Positions 45,000 through 53,984 of a stretch of 64,000 nucleotides of DNA are shown piece by piece. A model generated the notes under the pieces. It saw only the letters and a list, made by a program, of their open reading frames with translations. It did no database searches and was not told the DNA's origin. Both the position numbers and the translations under genes were made by a program. The stretch's first letter is position 1; every line of letters starts with the position of its first letter. The stretch is taken from positions 1,205,757 through 1,269,756 of the forward strand of contig NZ_LMFS01000001.1 of the NCBI RefSeq assembly GCF_001426945.1, read 5' to 3'. The stretch comes from Pseudolabrys sp. Root1462 (GTDB lineage: Bacteria > Pseudomonadota > Alphaproteobacteria > Rhizobiales > Xanthobacteraceae).

Positions 45000-46717
45000 G
45001 AATGAGGCTCCGGAGGATAGGCCCAGACGCCTTCCTTGCCGGCGCGGATCTCGTCCGGCGTCGGCGCGCCGTGATAGAGCACGCCGCGCAAGTTGCGGCG
45101 GAGGAAGTCGCGGGTCTTGTCGACGCCGTGCAGGCCGGCATTCATCAGCCGTACCAGGTCGATCGGCGTGAAACTCTCGGCGTTAATGTTGGCGATCGGC
45201 GTGTGATAGGCCATGGCGCGAAGCGCTTGAATGCGTGCCACCAGATAGCGGTGCGCGGGGTGACGCATCAGGAAGCGGGCGACCGACAGCGTCGCGTCGG
45301 GCTCGGCGGTGAGGTCGGCGAGCAGGCCTTGAACGCCGCCGCAGATGTCGAAGCCGAGGTCGAGCGCTTCGGGCGCCTCGATACGGGCGCCGCGGCGCGG
45401 TTCTTCCGCCGTCTCGGATTTGTACCAGACGTATTTGTACGCATCGGGAGCCGACATATCGATGTCGAGCGCCCATTGATACTGTGCCTTGATGAGCGCG
45501 ATCAGCTCGGCCACGCTTTGCGATGGCTGGACGGTCACTTCGTCGGCGCCGGTTACCGTGGTGGCCAACGCGTCTGCGGTTTCCGGCACCAGTTCGATCA
45601 GTAACGAGTTGAAGGTTTCAAGCGCCTCGGGTTTGACCTGCGTCTCGAGACGCCGCGCGATGGCGTGAAGGGGATAGCTCTCCTGCCGGCCGGCGACCAG
45701 TCCGGTGTCGCGCAGTTCGACGAGAGCGGAGGCAATCATCTCGAGATCGTCGGCGATATCGGCGCTGTTGGTGATGGTCTCATAGACGACGCGGTCTTCA
45801 CGGCGAAAATCGATGGCGCGGCGGACCAGGCCGAGCAGTGTTTCGGCGCGCGCATCACCTTTTCGGACGGGCAGAGCGGCCGCCTTCGCGATTGCTTCCT
45901 CGCGCGCCGCCAGCCAGCTGCCGATCAGGCGCGGATGGCGGTGAATGAAGAAGATGAGGCCAAGCGCCGAGCCATTGCCGACGCCGAGGAATCGGCGCAG
46001 TGCTGGATCGAGCGGCACCGCTTTATCCGATTTCAATTTGGCAAGGTGCTCGACAAGATCGCACGAATATTCGCGCATCAGATAGGCGGCGACCATCTGC
46101 GCCTGCAATACACCTCCGAGCGCATGGTCGGTGCCGAGCGACGGAAACGAACGCGTACCGAAGGTACCGTTGCCGTCGAGGCCGGTATTGCGCATCAGGT
46201 AACAGACCTGCGCCAGCATCTCCACCGACGGCTGCTCCCCCGCGGCGAGCGCGTCGAGCGTCTGATCGAAGATGCGCATCGAGCGGTTGGCGCGCGCCCA
46301 GACCAATGACTTAGGCGTAGCACGGCCGCGATACAGCTTGGGCAGTTCGCGCCGCGCCAGTTCGACGTCGGCATCGCTGGCCGGCCCTTCATTGAGCGTG
46401 CCCATCATGTCCCAGGCGCGGCCGATGATACGGCCGGTGCGCGCGGTGCGGCTCGGGGGAAACGAGAAGGCGATAAACGAGAATTGCTGCGTCGGCGTCT
46501 TGATCGAATAAATCACGGTGCCATTGGCATTGGCATCGACGTCGAAGCGTTCCTGACGGATGTCCCAACGCTCCCGCAGCATGCGGTTCATCAGTGAACG
46601 CGTGATGCTCATGCGGCTCGGCTGCAGGGCTGCGAGCCGCTCCGGACGCATCAATTCAGTGGCGGGGCGGGGGCGGGGGGCTGCCTTCGGCGTGCTGGGC
46701 GTGTTCGGTGCCGTCAT
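44996..46717 (-). CDS. Large protein of unknown function, 573 aa
   Basis: I do not recognise a domain. The protein appears cytoplasmic, with no signal peptide or membrane helices. Segments that look like conserved active-site or ligand regions are YLMRNTGLDGNGTFGTRSFP, RFLGVGNGSALGLIFFIHRHP and AYHTPIANINAESFTPIDLV. The ATG at 46717 is chosen because an earlier in-frame codon lies inside the IclR gene. It sits just seven bases after the IclR stop and overlaps the 244-aa gene. This tight coupling puts it in the same pathway as the importer and the dipeptidase-like protein. Confidence 0.82.
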   Translation of the reverse strand: MTAPNTPSTPKAAPRPRPATELMRPERLAALQPSRMSITRSLMNRMLRERWDIRQERFDVDANANGTVIYSIKTPTQQFSFIAFSFPPSRTARTGRIIGRAWDMMGTLNEGPASDADVELARRELPKLYRGRATPKSLVWARANRSMRIFDQTLDALAAGEQPSVEMLAQVCYLMRNTGLDGNGTFGTRSFPSLGTDHALGGVLQAQMVAAYLMREYSCDLVEHLAKLKSDKAVPLDPALRRFLGVGNGSALGLIFFIHRHPRLIGSWLAAREEAIAKAAALPVRKGDARAETLLGLVRRAIDFRREDRVVYETITNSADIADDLEMIASALVELRDTGLVAGRQESYPLHAIARRLETQVKPEALETFNSLLIELVPETADALATTVTGADEVTVQPSQSVAELIALIKAQYQWALDIDMSAPDAYKYVWYKSETAEEPRRGARIEAPEALDLGFDICGGVQGLLADLTAEPDATLSVARFLMRHPAHRYLVARIQALRAMAYHTPIANINAESFTPIDLVRLMNAGLHGVDKTRDFLRRNLRGVLYHGAPTPDEIRAGKEGVWAYPPEPHS

Positions 46718-46724
46718 CGTCGTC

Positions 46725-47480
46725 TCAACGCAATCCCTGCTGCAACCGGGTGACATCCTCGGCGGCGCGCAGCAGCGGGGCCTTGAACTGTTCGAGCTGG
46801 AAACGGGTCGCCGGCATTACCAGCGAGACGGTCGCGGCGCAGCGGCCCTGCAGGTCGAACACCGGCGCGGCGATGGCGCGGACGCCGGCCTGGGTGTAGC
46901 CGCTCGACAGCGCGTAGCCATTGAGACGGGCCTCGGCGATGATCTCGTCGGCGGCGAGCTCCTCGCCGCTTTCCTTCAGCCGGCGCAAGGTCGCCTCGTC
47001 GGCAAAGGCGGTGAGGATGCGGCCGGAAGCCGAGCCTTCGAGCGACATGGTCGTGCCGATCTTCTGCTCGGCGCGCAGCACGCTGTCGGATTCGACGCGC
47101 GACACGATGCAGGGCTGACCGCGATCGAGCACGGCAAGCGAGGCGGTTTCCTTCACCTCGTGGACGAGGTTCTGCAGGATCGGCAGCACGCGGGTGCCGA
47201 GATCCGCTTGTTCGAGCGCCGCAGCGGCAAACCGGCACAAGTGCATCGACAGCCGGTAGCGGGATTGATCGTCCTGTTCGATGAGGCCGGCTTCGGACAG
47301 CGTCAGCAGCCGCTGGTAAGCGGTCGGCCGCGAAAGGCCAAGCGAGGTCGCAATTTCCTGCAGCCGCATACCGCGCGGGCTTTTCGCCAGCACTTCCAGC
47401 ACCGCGATGGTCTTCAGCGCGGTTGAAAGGGGGCGAACGCCGCCTTCATCAGATATTCTATTTGAATACGTGGTATCCAT
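46725..47480 (-). CDS. IclR-family transcriptional regulator
   Basis: The 251-aa product has an N-terminal winged helix (STALKTIAVLEVLAKSPRGMRLQEIATSLGLSRPTAYQRL, about 18-60) and the IclR effector domain, with the SGRILTAFA, GYTQAGVRAIAAPVFD and RLQQGL segments. It is the first gene of the nine-gene minus-strand block and probably controls it in response to its substrate. It is divergent from the XRE-cupin gene. Confidence 0.92.
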   Translation of the reverse strand: MDTTYSNRISDEGGVRPLSTALKTIAVLEVLAKSPRGMRLQEIATSLGLSRPTAYQRLLTLSEAGLIEQDDQSRYRLSMHLCRFAAAALEQADLGTRVLPILQNLVHEVKETASLAVLDRGQPCIVSRVESDSVLRAEQKIGTTMSLEGSASGRILTAFADEATLRRLKESGEELAADEIIAEARLNGYALSSGYTQAGVRAIAAPVFDLQGRCAATVSLVMPATRFQLEQFKAPLLRAAEDVTRLQQGLR

Positions 47481-47524
47481 TTGAGATACAGCATTGGCAA
47501 AACCTTGATCTGAGTCAACAGGGC

Positions 47525-47536
47525 TTGCTCAATATT
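47525..47536. promoter_or_regulatory. TTGCTCAATATT element between the iclR-type and XRE-cupin genes
   Basis: TTGCTCAATATT matches, in inverted orientation, the AATATTGAGCA half-site upstream of the aminotransferase gene (48310-48320). The element is 45 bp before the iclR-type start and 150 bp before the XRE-cupin start. It is a candidate binding site for the XRE-cupin regulator. Confidence 0.5.
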
Positions 47537-47688
47537 TTTTACAAGTTGGATAGCTTCGGCTAGGTGACTGAGCGTGCTAGCGAAACTCCGGTACTTTAGG
47601 ACTCGGAGCGGTGCAGCCCCGCTGCGGAAGGCCGTCGCGCCTCCGGAGAGTCGCGCGGCGAGCCCTGAGATGTGAGGACGAGGACATC

Positions 47689-48273
47689 GTGGAAACGGAC
47701 TTCGACATTGGCGCCCGGCTGAAGGCGATGCGCTCGGCCTCGGCGCTGTCGCAGCGGCAGCTCGCCGAGCGCGCCGGCGTGCCGCATGCGCAGATTTCCA
47801 ACGTCGAGAAGAACAAGGTCAGCCCGTCGGTCGCGACCTTGCGCAAGATTTTGGGCGGCCTCGGCGTCAGCATGGCCGACTTCTTCGAGCCGGAGCGGCA
47901 GTTGCCGTCGGGCCCGTTTTTCAGGGCGGATGAGCTGGTCGACCTCACTTCCAAGGTGGCCGCGAGCGCCATCGGGGACGGCACCGGCCGCATGACCTTT
48001 CGCCAGGTCGGCGATGCCCGCGCCGTCAACCTGCAGATTCTCCACGAGGTTTACGAACCCCAGGCCGACACTGGCGAGACCCGCCTGCAGCACGCCTCCA
48101 GTGAAGGCGGCTATGTCATCGAGGGCGAGCTCGAGGTGACGGTCGGCGACGAGGTGCAGGTGCTGAAAGCCGGCGAGGCTTACCTGTTCGACAGCCGAAT
48201 CCCGCACCGGTTCCGAAACGTCTCGGCCGGCCGGACTGTGGTCATCTCGGCCTGTACGCCGCCGTATCTGTAG
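47689..48273 (+). CDS. XRE-family regulator with C-terminal cupin domain, PuuR-like
   Basis: The 194-aa product has an HTH (RLKAMRSASALSQRQLAERAG and HAQISNVEKNKVSPSVATLRKIL, about 8-64) and a cupin domain (about 105-190: GGYVIEGELEVTVGDEVQVLKAGEAYLFDSRIPHRFRN). Regulators of this layout (for example PuuR) often control polyamine or amino acid breakdown genes. I chose GTG 47689 with GAGG upstream; earlier codons are not HTH-like. The aminotransferase gene follows 91 bp downstream, with a palindrome between. Confidence 0.9.
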   Translation: METDFDIGARLKAMRSASALSQRQLAERAGVPHAQISNVEKNKVSPSVATLRKILGGLGVSMADFFEPERQLPSGPFFRADELVDLTSKVAASAIGDGTGRMTFRQVGDARAVNLQILHEVYEPQADTGETRLQHASSEGGYVIEGELEVTVGDEVQVLKAGEAYLFDSRIPHRFRNVSAGRTVVISACTPPYL

Positions 48274-48286
48274 GGAAACTGGCCAA

Positions 48287-48320
48287 GATACTGAGCAGCC
48301 GTTGCTCAAAATATTGAGCA
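48287..48320 (+). promoter_or_regulatory. Operator-like palindrome upstream of the aminotransferase gene
   Basis: TGCTCAA-AATA-TTGAGCA (48303-48320) is a perfect seven-bp inverted repeat. A third half-site, ATACTGAGCAG, lies directly upstream (about 48288-48299). The same half-site appears between the iclR-type and XRE-cupin genes. It is 44 bp before the start codon. Confidence 0.65.
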
Positions 48321-48364
48321 GTGCTAAGGCCGAAGCGTCTCTCCTCCCAGAAAGGCGGTTTTCC

Positions 48365-49654
48365 ATGACGGCATCGGCACAACTACTTCAGCGTCAGAAG
48401 GCGGCGGTGGCAGGCGGTATCGCGACCCGCGCTATCTTTGCGCAGAGCGCCAAAAACGCCGAACTCTGGGACGTCGACGGCAAGCGCTATATCGACCTCG
48501 CTGCCGGCATTGCGGTCAACAATACCGGGCATCGCCACCCGAAGGTGATGCAGGCGGTGCTCGCCCAGACCGAGCGCTTCACGCACACCTGCTTCAACGT
48601 GGCGCCGTTCGAGGATTACATCCGCCTCGCCGAGCGGCTCAACGCGCTGGTGCCGACCGGCGCCGAAAACCGCACCATGCTGGTGACGACCGGCGCCGAA
48701 GCGGTCGAGAATGCCGTGAAGATCGCGCGCGCCGCGACGAAGCGGCCGGGCGTCATTGCTTTTTCCGGCGCCTTCCACGGCCGCACCATGCTCGGCATGG
48801 CGCTGACCGGGAAAGTGCAGCCCTACAAGAAGAGCTTCGGCCCGTTCCCGTCCGACATCTTTCATGCCGCGTTCCCGAATGCCTACACCGGCCCGAGCGT
48901 CGAGGAAGCCATCGCCAGCCTCGAGCGCCTGTTTGCCTCCGATATCGATCCCGAGCGCGTCGCCGCGTTCCTGATCGAGCCGGTGCAAGGCGAGGGCGGC
49001 TTCAACGTCGCCTCGCGCGACTTCCTGGTGAAGCTGCGCGAGATCGCAGACCGCCACCGCATTCTGCTGATCGTCGATGAAATCCAGACAGGCATGGCGC
49101 GCACCGGCCGCATGCTGGCCATCGAGCATTCCGGCGTGCGGCCTGACCTGGTCACCATGGCCAAGGGGCTGGCCGGCGGCTTCCCGCTGTCCGCGGTCAC
49201 AGGCCGCGCCGAACTGGTGGATACGGTTCATGCCGGCGGGCTTGGCGGCACCTTCGCCGGCAATCCGCTCGCGGTTGCCGCAGCCAACGCCGTGCTCGAC
49301 GTGCTCGAGGAAGAACAACTCTGCGCCCGCGCGACGGTGATCGGCGACAAGATCACGGAACGTCTGCGCACCATCGCGGCGCGTCAGGGCAATGAACGTA
49401 TCGGCGATGTCCGCGGTCTCGGCGCCATGGTGGCGTTCGAACTGGTCGAGGATCGCGCCAGCAAGGCGGCGGCGCCGCAACTGACCAACGCTGTCATCGC
49501 CGAGGCGGAAAAACGCGGCGTCATCGTGCTGCCCTGCGGCACCCGCGCCAATGTCGTGCGCCTGCTGCCGCCACTGACCATCGAGGACGACACGCTCACC
49601 GAGGCGCTCGATCTCCTCGAGGCGGCCATCGAAGCCGCCTTGTCGCAGCCATAA
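48365..49654 (+). CDS. gabT: 4-aminobutyrate aminotransferase family enzyme
   Basis: The 429-aa class III aminotransferase has GTG/GAEAVENAVKIARAAT for cofactor phosphate, AFSGAFHGRTMLGMALTGK, IVDEIQTGMARTG and the PLP lysine K267 (TMAKGLAGGFPLSAV). GabT-like enzymes move the omega-amino group of GABA or related amines to 2-oxoglutarate. The exact substrate may differ. It follows the XRE-cupin gene and a palindromic operator. No succinate semialdehyde dehydrogenase gene is next to it; a TPP enzyme gene follows instead. Confidence 0.9.
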   Translation: MTASAQLLQRQKAAVAGGIATRAIFAQSAKNAELWDVDGKRYIDLAAGIAVNNTGHRHPKVMQAVLAQTERFTHTCFNVAPFEDYIRLAERLNALVPTGAENRTMLVTTGAEAVENAVKIARAATKRPGVIAFSGAFHGRTMLGMALTGKVQPYKKSFGPFPSDIFHAAFPNAYTGPSVEEAIASLERLFASDIDPERVAAFLIEPVQGEGGFNVASRDFLVKLREIADRHRILLIVDEIQTGMARTGRMLAIEHSGVRPDLVTMAKGLAGGFPLSAVTGRAELVDTVHAGGLGGTFAGNPLAVAAANAVLDVLEEEQLCARATVIGDKITERLRTIAARQGNERIGDVRGLGAMVAFELVEDRASKAAAPQLTNAVIAEAEKRGVIVLPCGTRANVVRLLPPLTIEDDTLTEALDLLEAAIEAALSQP

Positions 49655-49701
49655 GACTGCGGCAGGGTGCGCGATAGCAACTCCGATCTGGTGAGTGTGG
49701 A

Positions 49702-51252
49702 ATGAACGGCGCCGATCTTCTTTGCGATGTCTTGCTCGCCAATGACGTTGACGTTTGCTTTGCCAATCCAGGCACCTCGGAGATGCATTTCGTCGCGGCG
49801 CTCGACCGCAAGCCGCAGATGCGTTGCGTGCTCGGCCTGTTCGAGGGCGTCGTCACCGCGGCGGCCGATGGCTATGCGCGCATGGCTGACAAACCGGCGG
49901 CGACCTTGCTGCACCTCGGGCCCGGGCTCGCCAACGGGCTTGCCAACCTGCACAACGCGCGACGAGCCCGTACGCCGATCATCAATGTCGTCGGCGATCA
50001 TGCGACTTATCACCTGAAGTACGACGCGCCGCTGACCAGCGACATCGACAGCCTGGCGCGGCCGATGTCGCAGTGGGTCGGGCGTGCCACCAGTGCCGAC
50101 GATGTACGCGGCAAGGCCGAAGCCGCCTATGTCGCCGCCGTGCGCGAACGGGGCGTCGCCACGCTGATCCTTCACGCCGACGCCGCGTGGGGCGAGGCGA
50201 CGGCGCAGACGCCGAGCCCGGTCACCTTGCCGACACAGCCGGACTTCTCGCGTGACGCGCTGAAGGCGGCGGCGCAGGTGCTCAAAGGCGGCGGCAGGAC
50301 TGCGCTCATTCTCGGCGGCCGCGCCATGCGCGCCGACGCGCTCGATCTTGCCGGCCGCATCAGCGCGGCGACCGGCGCGGCGCTGTTCACGCAGCGCGCC
50401 GCGCGCTGGGAGCGCGGCGCCGGCCGTGTCACGCCGCAGGCCGTGCCGTATCCGATCGACCTCGCGGTCGAGGCGTTCAAATCCTTCTCGACTGTCATTC
50501 TCATCGGCGGGCGAACGCCGGTGGGTTTCTTCGCTTATCCGGGCAAGCCCGGCGATCTGCTGCCGCAAGGCTGCGAGGTGATCGAGCTTGCGGGGGTCGA
50601 GCACGATCTTTTTGCCGTGCTCGATGCGCTGGCGGGCGAAATCGGCGCGGTGACGACGAAGCCGGCCGGCATTCATGACTTCACCGCGCGCGATCTGCCG
50701 ACGCCGACGGGAAAACTGACGCCTGACGCGATGTCGATGATGGTGGCGCGGGCGTTGCCGGAAGGCGCGATCCTCGTCGAGGAAATCCTGACTTCGATCG
50801 GCAAGCTCGGATCGCTGGCGCCGACCATGGCGCCGCACGATCATCTGCCGCTGACCGGCGGCTCGATCGGTATCGGCATTCCGCTGGCCGCCGGCGCGGC
50901 GATTGCCTGTCCCGACCGCAAGGTCGTCTCGTTACAGGCCGACGGCAGCGGCATGTACACGGTGCAGGGCCTGTGGACGCAGGCGCGCGAGCGCGCCAAC
51001 GTGCTGACCATCATCGCTTCGAACCGCGGCTATTCGATCCTCAAGGGTGAGATGCGCAACGTCGGCGTCAATGATTTCGGCCGCAATGCGCGGCGCATGC
51101 TCGACATCGACGACCCGGCGCTCGACTGGTGTGCGCTGGCGAAGGGCATGGGTGTCGAAGCGGTCCGCGCCGAAAGCTGCGAAGACTTCGCGCGCGCCCT
51201 GACGCATGGCCTGCGCCAGAACGGGCCGTTCCTCATCGAAGCGATCCTCTGA
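49702..51252 (+). CDS. Thiamine pyrophosphate enzyme, acetolactate synthase-like
   Basis: The 516-aa product has the three-domain TPP decarboxylase/synthase layout. The catalytic Glu 48 is in GLFEGVVTAAADGYARM, and the TPP motif is QADGSGMYTVQGLW with the ASNRGY end. It is shorter than typical IlvB (about 560-600) and lacks an obvious herbicide-site/quinone region, so it may be a decarboxylase or lyase for a 2-oxo acid, not a biosynthetic enzyme. It lies 47 bp after the aminotransferase gene and could act on the oxo acid made there. Confidence 0.87.
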   Translation: MNGADLLCDVLLANDVDVCFANPGTSEMHFVAALDRKPQMRCVLGLFEGVVTAAADGYARMADKPAATLLHLGPGLANGLANLHNARRARTPIINVVGDHATYHLKYDAPLTSDIDSLARPMSQWVGRATSADDVRGKAEAAYVAAVRERGVATLILHADAAWGEATAQTPSPVTLPTQPDFSRDALKAAAQVLKGGGRTALILGGRAMRADALDLAGRISAATGAALFTQRAARWERGAGRVTPQAVPYPIDLAVEAFKSFSTVILIGGRTPVGFFAYPGKPGDLLPQGCEVIELAGVEHDLFAVLDALAGEIGAVTTKPAGIHDFTARDLPTPTGKLTPDAMSMMVARALPEGAILVEEILTSIGKLGSLAPTMAPHDHLPLTGGSIGIGIPLAAGAAIACPDRKVVSLQADGSGMYTVQGLWTQARERANVLTIIASNRGYSILKGEMRNVGVNDFGRNARRMLDIDDPALDWCALAKGMGVEAVRAESCEDFARALTHGLRQNGPFLIEAIL

Positions 51253-51262
51253 TCGCCGGCGA

Positions 51263-52054
51263 TTAACGAACGCCGAGGAATCCCAGCAGGGCGCGATTGA
51301 AGACGCTGGGCTGCGCGATACCGGGAATGTGACCGGCCGACGCAATTTCCACGAACTGAGATCCGGAAATCGCGTCGCGCATGCGCGCCATCGTTTCCGG
51401 CATCTTGCCGTCGTCCTTGCCGGCGATCAGTAGCGTCGGCACCGCGATGCGCGGCAGCACGTCGGCATAGGCATAATTCTGCAGCGCCCGGGCACAGGCC
51501 TCAAATCCGGCGAACGGCGTCTCGGCGATCATGCGCCGCACGACGTCGGCGCGGCCATCTTTCACTTGATCGGATGTGAACCAGCGCCCGACAGTGGCAT
51601 CCGCGAAGGCACTCATGCTCTCGCGCCGCGCCATCTCGATGCGCTCTTCCCAGCCGGCCGCACCGGCGGGCGCCGTCGCAGCCTGGCCGTCACAGAGGAC
51701 CAGCCTTTCGATTCGCTGCGGCTGATCTTTGTAAAGCTGCAGGCCGGTCGGCACGCCCATGGACAGGCCGACAAAGGTGCATCTGGCTATGCCGAGATGA
51801 TCGAGCAGGGCGGCAACGTCGCCGCCGAGTTGCTCGAAAGTGCAGGGCGCGGATGGCACGCTCGATCCGCCATGGCCGCGCTGGTCATAGCGGAGCACGC
51901 GGAAATTCGGAGCGAGCGCCGCCGCCTGACCTTCCCATAAGGACAGGTCCGTGCAGATCGAATTGCTGAACACGATCCACGGTGCGCCTTCGCGCCCGTC
52001 CACCTGAAAGCGGATCGAGACGCCGTCCCGTGTGAATGTGTTGGTCCCGCTCAT
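51263..52054 (-). CDS. Alpha/beta hydrolase, 3-oxoadipate enol-lactonase-like
   Basis: The 263-aa product has the nucleophile elbow VGLSMGVPTG (Ser 98), the oxyanion region (FSNSICTDLSLW) and the catalytic His in ASAGHIPGIAQP. The N-terminal sequence is PcaD-like. The family opens enol-lactones in aromatic degradation, although many members hydrolyse other esters. No other beta-ketoadipate gene is next to it. It is convergent with the TPP enzyme gene. Confidence 0.85.
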   Translation of the reverse strand: MSGTNTFTRDGVSIRFQVDGREGAPWIVFSNSICTDLSLWEGQAAALAPNFRVLRYDQRGHGGSSVPSAPCTFEQLGGDVAALLDHLGIARCTFVGLSMGVPTGLQLYKDQPQRIERLVLCDGQAATAPAGAAGWEERIEMARRESMSAFADATVGRWFTSDQVKDGRADVVRRMIAETPFAGFEACARALQNYAYADVLPRIAVPTLLIAGKDDGKMPETMARMRDAISGSQFVEIASAGHIPGIAQPSVFNRALLGFLGVR

Positions 52055-52204
52055 TCCAAGAACTCCGGCATTTCAGGCGCCCACCGACGGCGCCAATTTT
52101 CATTGCCGTTTGACACAACATCGCCAGCACGCAAAAATCAATGACCTAGTTTATGAAGCCAATATGTTTCCGCTCCTCATTGGAGCGGGACCGGGGAGGA
52201 TCTC

Positions 52205-53056
52205 ATGATCGTGTGGCCAAGAGCGTTCGTTGTTGCCTGTGCGCTTGTCGCTGTCAGCGCGGCGACAGCGGCGCAGGCGGATGAGGTCGCCCTGAAGTCG
52301 GCAACCAATGGCGACGCGACAATCAGCTATTACGCCCAGGGCAAAGGCCCGTTGATCCTGTTCATCGCCTCGACCGGGCGCGGCACCGAAGAGTTTGGCG
52401 ACCTGGCGAAACGGCTCGCCGAGCGCGGCTATCGCGTGCTGCGGCCCGAGCCGCGCGGCATCGGCGCCAGCAAGGGGCCGATGACAGGCGTGACCTTCCA
52501 CGACTTTGCCAAGGATTTCGCTGCTGTCATTCGCAATGAAGGTGGCAACGCTATCGTCGCCGGCCATGCCTATGGCGGCTGGATCGCGCGCACGCTGGCC
52601 ACCGATCATCCGGAACTGACGCGTGGTGTCGTTCTGGTGGCGGCCGGCGCCAGCAAGTGGCCAAAGGAGCTGAGCGACGCCATCACCATGATCAACGACC
52701 CGGCCTCGACGCCAGACCAGCGCCTTGCCGGCCTGCGCCTCGCATTCTTCGCGAAGGGCAACGATCCGACGGCGTGGCTCGAAGGCTGGCACGGCGATGT
52801 CACCAAAAGCCAACGCGAAGCCGGCAAGGCAACCAAGCGTGCCGATTGGTGGGCGGCGGGCAAAGCGCCGATCCTCGACCTGCAGGGCGGCGCCGATCCG
52901 TTCCGCCCCGCGGAGTCGCGGCAGGAGCTCAAGGCCGAATTCGGCGACCGCGTCACGGTCGCCGTGATCGACAATGCCAGCCACGCGTTGCCGGCGGAAA
53001 AACCGGCCGAAACGGCGAACGCGATTGCCGACTGGGCGGATCGGCTCGGCAAGTAA
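52205..53056 (+). CDS. Exported alpha/beta hydrolase-fold protein without nucleophilic Ser
   Basis: A signal peptide (about 1-25, ending AQA) precedes an alpha/beta hydrolase fold of about 255 residues. The oxyanion-side sequence is LILFIASTGRGTEEF. The nucleophile elbow reads VAGHAYGGWIA, with Ala 122 where Ser, Cys or Asp is expected. The Asp-type (QGGADPFRP) and His-type (IDNASHALPAEKP) positions look preserved. It may be inactive as an esterase, serve in binding, or use another mechanism. The start has GGGGAGGA upstream. Confidence 0.85.
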   Translation: MIVWPRAFVVACALVAVSAATAAQADEVALKSATNGDATISYYAQGKGPLILFIASTGRGTEEFGDLAKRLAERGYRVLRPEPRGIGASKGPMTGVTFHDFAKDFAAVIRNEGGNAIVAGHAYGGWIARTLATDHPELTRGVVLVAAGASKWPKELSDAITMINDPASTPDQRLAGLRLAFFAKGNDPTAWLEGWHGDVTKSQREAGKATKRADWWAAGKAPILDLQGGADPFRPAESRQELKAEFGDRVTVAVIDNASHALPAEKPAETANAIADWADRLGK

Positions 53057-53073
53057 CGCCGCCGCGACCGCCT

Positions 53074-53835
53074 TCAGCGGCCGACGAACACCGGCTTGCG
53101 CTTCTCGACGACGGCGCGGGTCGCTTCGCGCGCGTCTTCGGTCGCCATCAGGCGCGTGCTGTATTGCTGCTCGCGCGCATAACCGTCTTCCACCGGCATG
53201 TACTCGACTTCGTTGAGCGCCTGCTTGCCGAGGCGCAGCCCGAGCGGCGCCTTCTGCGCGATGACCTTGGCGAGGCGATCCACCGCGGCACCGAGCTCGG
53301 CGGCCGGCACGACTTCATCGACGAGGCCGACGCGGTAAGCTTCCGCCGCGGTGATCGGCTGACCGGTGAAGAACATCCGGCGCAGCATGCCCTGCGGCAC
53401 GAGACGGCCGATATGGGCGCCGCCACCGCAGCGGCCGACATTGATTTCCGGCAGCCCGAACGTTGCGGTGTCGCTGGCGATGCGCATGTCGCACAGCGAA
53501 GCGATGACGCAGCCGGCGCCGAGGGCGGGACCGTTGACCGCGGCGATCACCGGCACCGCGGAATGGCGGATGGCGCTGAAGCAGCGGCGGATGATGGCGG
53601 CGCGCTTCGGATCTTCCTCCACCGTTGCGGCGAGGAATTCATTGAGATCGAGGCCGGCACAGAAAGCGCGCGTACCCGCCGAACCGAACACGATGCAGTT
53701 GATGTCGTGCCACTCTTTCGAGCTTTCGAACACGTCGCCGATTTCGCCATAGAGCTGCATCGTCAGCGCGTTGACGGGCGGGCGATCGAGGGTGACGCGG
53801 GCAATCCGGTCGGCTTTCTCGATTCTCAGTGTCAT
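53074..53835 (-). CDS. Enoyl-CoA hydratase/isomerase family protein
   Basis: The 253-aa crotonase-fold protein has the oxyanion-hole segments FCAGLDLNEF and NGPALGAGCVIASLCDMRIA, and the Glu region FGLPEINVGR. It probably hydrates a 2-enoyl-CoA in a CoA-dependent catabolic route. It is divergent from the acyl-CoA dehydrogenase pair, so both could share the intergenic region 53836-54036. Confidence 0.9.
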   Translation of the reverse strand: MTLRIEKADRIARVTLDRPPVNALTMQLYGEIGDVFESSKEWHDINCIVFGSAGTRAFCAGLDLNEFLAATVEEDPKRAAIIRRCFSAIRHSAVPVIAAVNGPALGAGCVIASLCDMRIASDTATFGLPEINVGRCGGGAHIGRLVPQGMLRRMFFTGQPITAAEAYRVGLVDEVVPAAELGAAVDRLAKVIAQKAPLGLRLGKQALNEVEYMPVEDGYAREQQYSTRLMATEDAREATRAVVEKRKPVFVGR

Positions 53836-53984
53836 CCTCGGCGTTCCTTGGCTTGTGACCGCGCGGAAGGCGGCGGCTGTTGCCTTGTTCTATACAGAAG
53901 GCGGGCCGGCGGCGCAGCTAAAAACTAGGTCTATGCTCTTTCATTTACACTGGTAACTATGGTCTGTTCGCGGGCTGCGGTTGA

